A program made the translations under genes and the position numbers. This document shows positions 46,903-53,571 of a stretch of 64,000 nucleotides of DNA, one piece after another; position 1 is the stretch's first letter, and every line of letters starts with the position of its first letter. The DNA comes from Planctomycetota bacterium (GTDB lineage Bacteria > Planctomycetota > UBA1135 > UBA2386), in NCBI GenBank assembly GCA_016713175.1, contig JADJPQ010000002.1, positions 372,001-436,000 of the forward strand. Reading direction: 5' to 3'. The notes beneath the pieces were generated by a model. That model was not told where the DNA came from. It was given only the letters and a program-made list of their open reading frames with translations, and did no database searches.

Positions 46903-47729
46903 GGACGGACCTGCCGACCTTGCAGCAGACGGTCGATCATGTCGTACAACAGCCCTTCCTGGAACGGTTTCGCCAGGAACCCGTCCGCCTTGCGGATATC
47001 GGCCATCGACACCCTGCCGGCGGAGGCGAGCAACACGGGAATCGCCGCGGTCGCCGGGTCGGCTCGCAACTGCGCGATCACCTGGAGACCGTCGACCTCG
47101 GGCATCTCGTAGTCCAGAAGTACCAGATCCGGCAGGAGTTCGGTCACCGCCGGCACCGCCCGGGTCGGATCGAACAACTTGAACGTCACGAACCCGCGAG
47201 CCTTCAGCAGCAGGGCGACCGCCTCGGCGAGATCCTCCTCGTCGTCGATGATCAGGATCGTGCCGCGGCTGGGGCCGAGGTCGCCGCACGCCCGTTCGCT
47301 GACCAAACGCCGCAGACTGCTGGCGGTGTCGATGCCGGCGGTCGCGAAGCCGGTCTCGATGCTGCGCTTCAGTTCGCGGTTGAAGCGGCGGACCGCCATG
47401 AACGCGTCGAAGTCCGGTAGATCCGGGCGGATGTCCATCTGGTCGTGGGTGTCGACGGCGAAGTAGTACTCGCCGACCACCAGATGCTCCTGCAGCAACA
47501 ACTTCATGTACGGGTAATTGCGGTTGCCCAAGCGCAACCAGTAGCGGACGCACGGATAGCCGGGAATCGGCTCGATCTGCTCCTTCTGGAACATCGCGAG
47601 CAGGTCTTCCAGAGACTTGTCGGCCGCTTCGACGCTCTTGCGCGGCTTGCCGGCGGCGCCGTAGGCGAGGTTCTGATAGATGGTGATCGCTCGCTGCAGA
47701 ACCCCCGCCGTCAGCGCTGACAGCTTCAT
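46899..47729 (-). CDS. Response-regulator receiver protein with novel N-terminal domain
   Basis: 276 aa from the ATG at 47729, overlapping the pyrD stop as ATGA. Residues 1-150 form a domain I do not recognise (LQRAITIYQNLAYGAAGKPR, YPCVRYWLRLGNRNYPYMK, EYYFAVDTHDQMDIRPDLPD) with conserved-looking aromatic and Asn/Tyr residues. Residues ~155-276 are a CheY-like receiver: acidic pair Asp162/Asp163, phospho-acceptor Asp206 (LVLLDYEMP) and Lys254 (LAKPF). The receiver is C-terminal, the reverse of most regulators, and no DNA-binding domain is present, so output is likely by protein contact. No histidine kinase is adjacent. Confidence 0.82.
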   Translation of the reverse strand: MKLSALTAGVLQRAITIYQNLAYGAAGKPRKSVEAADKSLEDLLAMFQKEQIEPIPGYPCVRYWLRLGNRNYPYMKLLLQEHLVVGEYYFAVDTHDQMDIRPDLPDFDAFMAVRRFNRELKRSIETGFATAGIDTASSLRRLVSERACGDLGPSRGTILIIDDEEDLAEAVALLLKARGFVTFKLFDPTRAVPAVTELLPDLVLLDYEMPEVDGLQVIAQLRADPATAAIPVLLASAGRVSMADIRKADGFLAKPFQEGLLYDMIDRLLQGRQVRP

Positions 47730-48685
47730 CCGCGCACCCGCTCGTGACCGGCACGCGCGCAGCCTTCGGCCGGGGCCGCAGCCGGTGCCGCATGCAGCGC
47801 GCCGCGCACGTCTGCCAGCGTCACGTTGGCGGCGGCCAGCAATGACGGTAGCTCGTCGACAATCCGGACCATCAGCGCCGGATCGGCAAACCCGGCCGTG
47901 CCGACCTGCACCGCCGTCGCGCCCGCGCACAGGAACTCGAGCACGTCCTCGGCCGATCGGATCCCGCCGACGCCGAGCACCGGGATCTTCACGACCCGCG
48001 CGATCTCCCAGACCATCCGCAAAGCCACCGGCTTGATCGCCGGCCCGGACAGACCGCCGATGCCGCGCCCAAGGACCGGCCGGCGTCGCCGCCAGTCGAT
48101 CGCCATGCCGATCAACGTGTTGATCGCGGTGATGCCGTCGGCGCCGCCCTGTTCGGCAGCGCGCGCGATCGCGGTGATGTCGGTGACGTTGGGCGACAGC
48201 TTGGCGAACACCGGCACCGTGGCGACGCGCTTGACCGCGGCCACGGCCTGCTCGGTCAGCCGCGGTTCGGTCGAGAACAACAACCGGCCTTCCTGCACGT
48301 TCGGGCACGACAGGTTGACTTCGAGCGCGTCGACGCCGGCCCGACTGAACCGTTCGGCAAGCACGACGAACTCGTCGATCGCCTCACCGCCGATGTTGAC
48401 GATCACCGTGGTGCCGAGCGACTTCATCTTCGGCAGCGTGTCGGCGAGGAACCAGTCGACGCCCTTGTTCTCCAGGCCGATCGAATTCAGCATCCCCGCC
48501 GGCGTCTCGAAGATCCGCGGCGGCGGGTTGCCGTGGCGCGGCCGCAACGTGACGGTCTTGCTGACCAGCGCACCGACGCGCGACAGATCGGCGAACGTGC
48601 GGCCTTCCCAGCCCGAGCCGAACGTCCCGGACGCCGACATCACGGGGTTGCGCAGGCGCAGGGATGCCAGCGAAGTCGTCAACAA
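47726..48685 (-). CDS. pyrD: Dihydroorotate dehydrogenase, class 1B catalytic subunit-like
   Basis: About 319 aa if translation starts at the TTG at 48685, with GGGAG about ten bases upstream; longer in-frame starts would run into lspA. Oxidises dihydroorotate to orotate with FMN, in pyrimidine synthesis. Blocks: NPVMSASGTFGSG (FMN site), KTVTLRPRHGNPPPRIFET, LNSIGLENKGV, VNLSCPNV with the class-1 catalytic Cys, FAKLSPNVTDI, GGLSGPAIKPVALRMV and VLGVGGIRSAEDVLEF. The electron-transfer partner PyrK is not in the window. Coupled by ATGA to the response-regulator gene. Confidence 0.92.
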   Translation of the reverse strand: MLTTSLASLRLRNPVMSASGTFGSGWEGRTFADLSRVGALVSKTVTLRPRHGNPPPRIFETPAGMLNSIGLENKGVDWFLADTLPKMKSLGTTVIVNIGGEAIDEFVVLAERFSRAGVDALEVNLSCPNVQEGRLLFSTEPRLTEQAVAAVKRVATVPVFAKLSPNVTDITAIARAAEQGGADGITAINTLIGMAIDWRRRRPVLGRGIGGLSGPAIKPVALRMVWEIARVVKIPVLGVGGIRSAEDVLEFLCAGATAVQVGTAGFADPALMVRIVDELPSLLAAANVTLADVRGALHAAPAAAPAEGCARAGHERVRG

Positions 48686-48758
48686 GGGCCAGGTGCTCCC
48701 GGGGAATCTCGTAGCGGTCTCCGACCACCACGGGTCGGCACCACCAAGATACCCGCAA

Positions 48759-49430
48759 CTAGCCGCGGCCGGAAGGTTCGGCAGCGCGGCCGCTGGCGCC
48801 ACCCGCCGGCCCACGCGCGGGCTCGCGCATCAGCAGGAACAGCAGGCCGACGGCACCGACCGAGATGCACGAGTCGGCCACGTTGAACGCCGGAAACCCC
48901 CACTCCATCGGCCACGTGCCCGAGAAGCGCAGGAAGTCACGGACACCGCCGTTCTCGCACGTGAAGTTGTCGTACAGGTTGCCCAGCGCACCCGCGAAGA
49001 TCAGCCCGAGCACGAACACCTGCAGTCGCTGTCTGGCCGGCGTCTGCCGCAGGTACCATAGCAGTGCCACCAGTGCGCAGCAGCGCAGCACGATCAAGAT
49101 GACCGTGGCATTCTGGAACAGACCCCAGATCGTGCCGGTGTTCGACCAGGTCACCAGCCGGAACGCGATCGCGCCGTCGAACACGACGTGCGCGCGCCCA
49201 TCGGGATGGATGGTCGGCTGTTGCTCTGCCAGCCAGGCGAACGCCCAGGCCTTGCTCCACAGGTCCATGGCCACCAACACCGGCCACATCACCCAGAACA
49301 TCGCCTTGCCGGAGAACCACGTCGGCGCAGTCGCCGACGACGGCGCCATCGCCGTGACTCCCGGGGCTCCATTGGCTCCTGGGGCGCCACTGGTTCCCTG
49401 GGCTCCACTGCCAGTCACGACGTCACGCAC
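48759..49430 (-). CDS. lspA: Lipoprotein signal peptidase II, with collagen-like N-terminal extension
   Basis: 223 aa if the GTG at 49430 is used (overlapping the dksA-like stop by 8 bases), or 196 aa from the ATG at 49349. Cleaves lipoprotein signals in the inner membrane. Four membrane segments and the family motifs are seen: SNTGTIWGLF (usually NxGxAFG), GALGNLYDNF with catalytic Asp (Asn replaces the usual Arg after it) and FNVADSCISVG with the second catalytic Asp. The longer start adds GSGAQGTSGAPGANGAPGV, a Gly-X-Y collagen-like stretch not typical of LspA. At least two lipobox proteins in this window (21913, 23759) need this enzyme. Confidence 0.9.
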   Translation of the reverse strand: MRDVVTGSGAQGTSGAPGANGAPGVTAMAPSSATAPTWFSGKAMFWVMWPVLVAMDLWSKAWAFAWLAEQQPTIHPDGRAHVVFDGAIAFRLVTWSNTGTIWGLFQNATVILIVLRCCALVALLWYLRQTPARQRLQVFVLGLIFAGALGNLYDNFTCENGGVRDFLRFSGTWPMEWGFPAFNVADSCISVGAVGLLFLLMREPARGPAGGASGRAAEPSGRG

Positions 49431-49875
49431 TCTCGCGGTTGCGCTCTTCGTCTTCCTGGTGGCGGAGGCAGTAGCGCGCCCATGGCAGGTACTCGAGCCG
49501 CGCCTTCGGGATCCACGGGTCCAGCTTGGCCGCCGACCTGGCCTTCTTGGAGTCCTTGGGCGCCTTCTTGCCGTTCTCGATCTCCTCGGTGCACTGCGGG
49601 CACACCCCGAACTCCCAGTCGCCTTTGCCGGCCACCCGCTCCAGCGCCTCCTCGATGTGCTGGATCGTCTCCTCTTCGTTTTCGATCAGACCGAGCATGA
49701 AGCCCTGGTCGTAGTTGTCGGTGCCCTGATCGGCGAGATGGTCGACGGAAGCATCCTGGTCGGACGCGCGCAGCGCCTCGTCCCGCATCGAACCGACATC
49801 GCCGCGCAGATTCGCGAGTTGCGCGGTCAGGATCGCCTTGTACTTCGCCAGTTCGGCCTTCGTTGGCTTGCTCAT
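49423..49875 (-). CDS. DksA/TraR-family zinc-finger protein with insertion
   Basis: 150 aa from the ATG at 49875. The N-terminal helix (MSKPTKAELAKYKAILTAQL), the acidic coiled-coil region (LIENEEETIQHIEEALERV) and a C-terminal zinc finger follow the DksA/TraR plan, so RNA polymerase secondary-channel regulation is the likely role. The finger is unusual: Cys92-x2-Cys95, then a ~20-residue Lys-rich insertion (about 100-121), then RLEYLPWARY and Cys136-x2-His139, giving a C3H rather than C4 site. It is first in a run with lspA, pyrD and probably secA, behind a strong promoter. Confidence 0.85.
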   Translation of the reverse strand: MSKPTKAELAKYKAILTAQLANLRGDVGSMRDEALRASDQDASVDHLADQGTDNYDQGFMLGLIENEEETIQHIEEALERVAGKGDWEFGVCPQCTEEIENGKKAPKDSKKARSAAKLDPWIPKARLEYLPWARYCLRHQEDEERNRESA

Positions 49876-49989
49876 GCAGCAGAAACCGCCATGGTGGTGT
49901 CCGGTCGGATGCCGCGGGGGCGACCTCCAAGCCCCGGCCACCGGCGCCGCGGGCTCCTCTGCGCGACCGGGTCGACAGAAGGGGCGAGG

Positions 49990-50018
49990 ACCATACGGAG
50001 CCCCCACTGGGTGGTCAA
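49990..50018 (-). promoter_or_regulatory. Sigma-70-type promoter for the dksA-like/lspA/pyrD operon
   Basis: On the minus strand, TTGACC (50018-50013), 17-base spacer, TATGGT (49995-49990). Start of transcription would be near 49983, about 108 bases before the ATG. The divergent recombinase gene starts at 50106; no equally good promoter is seen for it in the 230-base gap. Confidence 0.65.
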
Positions 50019-50105
50019 GCAGCCACCGGCACGGTCGTTCGACCGCGGCTGCGAATCCGGCCGGAGCCTCCCGTTGCTCCGCGGCACCCCGTACGTTGCG
50101 CCGCC

Positions 50106-50993
50106 ATGGCCGAGACCCCTGCAACCCGACTGGCGGACTTCCTGGTCTACCTGGGGGTCGAACTGCAGGTTGCCGGCAACACGGTCGCCGCCTATCGCCG
50201 CGATCTCGCGCGCCTGCTCGCCGGCCGGCCCGAACTTCCCGACCGGGCCGCGATCTCGACCCACCTCGCGGGCCTGCTGCGCTCGCATGCACCGGCCTCG
50301 GTGGCCCGCGCCGCCGCCGCCATCCGTGGGTTCTACCGCTTCCTGCATGCCGAAGGCGTGCTGCCCGAAGACGTGGCCGAAGGCCTGCTCGGCCCGAAGC
50401 AGGAACGCAAGCTGCCGAAGGCGTTGAGCCGCGCGACGACGCGGCGATTGCTCGACGCCATCGACACCGGCGAACCACTCGGGTTGCGCGATGCGGCGAT
50501 GCTGCACGTGCTGTATGCCACCGGCTGCCGCGTCAGCGAACTGACCGGCCTGCGCGTGCAAAGCGTGATCGCCGACCACCGGCTGCTGCGCGCGTTCGGC
50601 AAGGGCAACAAGGAACGGCTGATCCCGATCTCGGCGCCCGCGCTCGAACTGGTGCAGCGCTACCTGGTGCAGGTGCGGCCGCAACTGCGCGCGCGCGCCA
50701 GCCGCGATCCCGGCGATGCGTTGTTCTTGTCGCGAACGGGCCGGCGGCTCGATCGCGAACGCATCTGGCAGATCGTCCGCGCCGCCTGTGCACAGGCCGG
50801 CCTGACGGTCGCGTGTTCGCCGCACGCACTGCGCCATTCGTTCGCCACCCATCTGGTTGCCGGCGGCGCGGATCTGCGTTCGATCCAGGAGATGCTCGGG
50901 CATGCGTCGCTGGCGACCACGCAGGTCTACACGCATGTCGATCACGAACGGCTGAAGAGCGTGCACGCGCAGTTCCATCCGCGCGGCCACTGA
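50106..50993 (+). CDS. Tyrosine recombinase, XerC/XerD type
   Basis: 295 aa from the ATG at 50106. N-terminal SAM-like core-binding domain (1-~100: LADFLVYLGVELQVAGNTVA, IRGFYRFLHAEGVL), C-terminal catalytic domain with all six residues: Arg142 (GCRVSEL), Lys166 (GKGNKER), His240 and Arg243 (HALRHSF), His266 (LGHASL) and nucleophile Tyr275 (VYTHV). Length and motifs fit the chromosome-dimer-resolving XerC/D enzymes that act at dif with FtsK. No phage or integron context is present. XerC and XerD cannot be told apart here; the LGHASLATTQVYTHVD block is typical of both. Confidence 0.92.
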   Translation: MAETPATRLADFLVYLGVELQVAGNTVAAYRRDLARLLAGRPELPDRAAISTHLAGLLRSHAPASVARAAAAIRGFYRFLHAEGVLPEDVAEGLLGPKQERKLPKALSRATTRRLLDAIDTGEPLGLRDAAMLHVLYATGCRVSELTGLRVQSVIADHRLLRAFGKGNKERLIPISAPALELVQRYLVQVRPQLRARASRDPGDALFLSRTGRRLDRERIWQIVRAACAQAGLTVACSPHALRHSFATHLVAGGADLRSIQEMLGHASLATTQVYTHVDHERLKSVHAQFHPRGH

Positions 50994-51035
50994 TGGGTCG
51001 CCATGCACCGGCAACCCCAAGCCCCCCAAGCGGAC

Positions 51036-52613
51036 TCAGTGGCGACCGGGTGCACCATCGACGGTGCGCCACAGCCCCCGCGGGTTGCCGTCCTGCAGTT
51101 CGGGCGGCAGCAGGGCGGCGGGCAGATCCTGGAAGCAGACCGGCCGCGTCCACCGCGCGATCGCCGTGGTGCCGACGGCCGAGAAGCGCGCATCGGTACT
51201 CGCCGGGTACGGCCCGCCATGCACCATCGACGGACAGACTTCGACGCCGGTCGGCACGCCGTTCCAGACGATGCGGCCGACCTTGTGCTGCAGGATCGCC
51301 ACCAGCTGACGCGCCAACGGCAGATCGTCGGCCTCGGCATGGATCGTCGCCGTCAGATGGCCATCCAACGCGGTCGCGACCGCAAGGAGCTCGTCAGCGC
51401 TCGCGGCACCGGCGGTCAACAGCGCCGGCCCATAGATCTCCGTGCGCAGGCGAGGCGTCCCCAGCAGATCGGTGATGCTGGTCCCAAGCAACGTCGGGCA
51501 CACCGATGGCGACGCCGCCGAGGCGGCGCGGGCGAGGACCTCGACCGGCTGCCGCTGCACATCGGCCAGTGCCGCCTCGAAGCCTTCGCGGATCCCCGGA
51601 TGGACCAGCACCCCGGGTGCAGTGGCCGCGATCTTCTCGCGCAGCCGCTGCTGCAGCGCCGCGCAGCCGTCGCCATCGACCCACAGCAGCAGACCGGGAC
51701 TGGTGCAGAACTGCCCCATCGCCAGCGTCGCCGAGGCCGCGATCTGTTCGGCGATCGCCGCGCCGCGCCGTGCCAGCGCCACCGGCAACACGAACACCGG
51801 GTTCATCGAACCCATTTCGGCGAACACCGGAATCGGCCGCGGCCGCGCTGCCGCCAGATCGAACAACGCCCGACCGCCGCGGTGCGAACCGGTGAAGCCG
51901 ACTGCCGTGATCGCCGGATGGCGCACGAGCTGCGCGCCGACGTCGTGCGAACGACCGTGCAACAGTGCAAACACGCCCGGCGGCAGGCCGGTGGCCGCCA
52001 CGGCGGCGCCGATGACGCGGCCAACCAGCTCGCTGGTGCCCGGATGGGCCGGATGACCCTTGACGACAACCGGGCAACCGGCTGCCAGTGCCGACGCGGT
52101 GTCACCACCGGCCACCGAGTACGCGAGCGGGAAGTTGCTGGCCCCGAAAACCGCCACCGGCCCGAGTGCCACCAGCATCCGGCGCAAATCCGGTTTCGGC
52201 TGCGGCTGCCGTTCGGGCCGGGCGCGATCGAGGTGTGCGGCCACCCACGAGCCATCGTCGAGCAGCGCCGCGAACTGCCGGAGCTGATCCTGCGTACGCC
52301 CGCGCTCGGCCAGCACGCGCGCCGGCGGCAAAGCGGTCTCCGCCTCGACCCGTTCGAGCAACTCGTCGCCAGCCGCGCCGAGACCATCGGCAAGCGCGCG
52401 CAACAGCGACGCGCGTACGGCCGCCGGGGTCGCCGCGAACTCGGCGGCCACGGCCGAAGCCGCCGTCGCCGCTGTATCCACCTGGGCCGCCGTCGCATCG
52501 CGATACGTCGGCGGCAAGGGTGCCTGCGTGCGTGCTTCGATCGCCATGAACGACTCGCCGCCGCTCGGATCGCCGCCGCCACGCAGCCAATGTTCGCCGC
52601 GCAACCCGCTCAC
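51036..52613 (-). CDS. NADP-type aldehyde dehydrogenase, 2-oxoglutarate-semialdehyde dehydrogenase-like
   Basis: 525 aa with GTG start at 52613, overlapping the upstream DapA-family stop as GTGA. The first 25 residues (SGLRGEHWLRGG...) match the family's N-terminal strand, so the later ATG at 52547 would truncate it. Active site: Asn160 in GASNFPLAYS, Glu266 in FAEMGSMNP, Cys303 in GQFCTSPG. FAEMGSMNPVFVLP, IYGPA and MVHGGPYPASTD are typical of 2,5-dioxovalerate (alpha-ketoglutaric semialdehyde) dehydrogenases. Oxidises the semialdehyde to 2-oxoglutarate for the TCA cycle. Convergent with the recombinase gene, 42 bases apart. Confidence 0.88.
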   Translation of the reverse strand: MSGLRGEHWLRGGGDPSGGESFMAIEARTQAPLPPTYRDATAAQVDTAATAASAVAAEFAATPAAVRASLLRALADGLGAAGDELLERVEAETALPPARVLAERGRTQDQLRQFAALLDDGSWVAAHLDRARPERQPQPKPDLRRMLVALGPVAVFGASNFPLAYSVAGGDTASALAAGCPVVVKGHPAHPGTSELVGRVIGAAVAATGLPPGVFALLHGRSHDVGAQLVRHPAITAVGFTGSHRGGRALFDLAAARPRPIPVFAEMGSMNPVFVLPVALARRGAAIAEQIAASATLAMGQFCTSPGLLLWVDGDGCAALQQRLREKIAATAPGVLVHPGIREGFEAALADVQRQPVEVLARAASAASPSVCPTLLGTSITDLLGTPRLRTEIYGPALLTAGAASADELLAVATALDGHLTATIHAEADDLPLARQLVAILQHKVGRIVWNGVPTGVEVCPSMVHGGPYPASTDARFSAVGTTAIARWTRPVCFQDLPAALLPPELQDGNPRGLWRTVDGAPGRH

Positions 52614-53515
52614 GTCGCCACCTGCGACCGTGCCGCCAGGGCCGCGCGGATCACCGCCAGAGCCTGTTCGCGCATCGCCCCGGCCACCGGCAGGCGCGGC
52701 AAGCGCACCCGCTCGCTGCCATGGCCGACCTGCTGCTGCACCAACTTGATCAGCTGCACGAACTCCGGCACCGTGTCGAGGCGCAACAACGGCAGGAACC
52801 AGCGATACAGCGCCGCCGCCGCGTCGCGCCTTCCGGCCAGCGCGTGTTCGAGCAGCAGCACCGTCTCGCGCGGGAAGGCGTTGACCAGGCCGGCCACCCA
52901 ACCGACGGCGCCGGCGGCCACGCCTTCGACGACCATGTCGTCCATCCCGACCATCAGGTCCAGCCGATCGCCGACCAGGGCCTTGATCGCGGTGATGCGC
53001 CGCGCATCACCACTCGACTCCTTGACCGCGACCAGGTTCGGCAGTTGCGCCGCCAGTTCGGCGATGAACGGCGGGGTGAAGTCGGTGCCGTAAGCCGGCG
53101 GATTGTTGTAGAGCATGCACGGCAGCGGCGTGGCCCGGATCACCGCTTCGACGTGCGCCCGTGCCTCGCGGAGTTCGCCTTTGTGCACGTAGGCTGGCAG
53201 CACCATCAGGCCGCGACAGCCGGCCTGTTCGGCGACTTTGGCCAGCGCCACCGCCTGCTGGGTGCTCAGCGCCGCGATGCCCGGTGCAACCGGTGCACTG
53301 CCGGCCGCAGCCACGACCGTGCGCAGGATCGCGACCTTCTCGTCGAAGTCGAGCGTCGCGCCCTCCCCCAGCGAGCCCAGCGGGATGATGCCTTTGCAGC
53401 CGGCGCCGAGCAGCCATTGCACATGCCGACCGACGAACTCGTGATCGACCCGGCCATCGACCAGGAACTCGGTGGTGATCGCCGGCAGCACGCCGGCAAA
53501 GCGCATCGTCGTCAT
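52610..53515 (-). CDS. DapA-family lyase or deaminase (dihydrodipicolinate synthase superfamily)
   Basis: 301 aa from the ATG at 53515. TIM-barrel with Schiff-base Lys165 (LVAVKESSG) and Tyr136 (YNNPPAYG); GSLGEGATLDFDEKVAIL replaces the DapA GTTGES-type loop. Coupling to a 2-oxoglutarate-semialdehyde-type dehydrogenase makes a catabolic role most likely: 1-pyrroline-4-hydroxy-2-carboxylate deaminase (hydroxyproline pathway) or 5-dehydro-4-deoxyglucarate dehydratase (sugar-acid pathway). Both reactions feed that dehydrogenase. True DapA in lysine synthesis is less likely from context. Other pathway genes (epimerase, oxidase) are not seen here. Confidence 0.85.
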   Translation of the reverse strand: MTTMRFAGVLPAITTEFLVDGRVDHEFVGRHVQWLLGAGCKGIIPLGSLGEGATLDFDEKVAILRTVVAAAGSAPVAPGIAALSTQQAVALAKVAEQAGCRGLMVLPAYVHKGELREARAHVEAVIRATPLPCMLYNNPPAYGTDFTPPFIAELAAQLPNLVAVKESSGDARRITAIKALVGDRLDLMVGMDDMVVEGVAAGAVGWVAGLVNAFPRETVLLLEHALAGRRDAAAALYRWFLPLLRLDTVPEFVQLIKLVQQQVGHGSERVRLPRLPVAGAMREQALAVIRAALAARSQVAT

Positions 53516-53571
53516 CGCCGCAAGAGAACGGCCCGGGCTGGCGCCGCGCAAGGGAATGCTGCGCGAGCCGA

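Noticed and set aside
48686..48814. Longer N-terminus for pyrD
   Set aside because: It would overlap lspA and adds residues not found in the family. A TTG with upstream GGGAG at 48685 gives normal length.
50994..51048. Terminator between the recombinase and dehydrogenase genes
   Set aside because: Only an 8-bp repeat (ggtcgcca and tggcgacc) around a 36-base loop, without a T-run; too weak to call.
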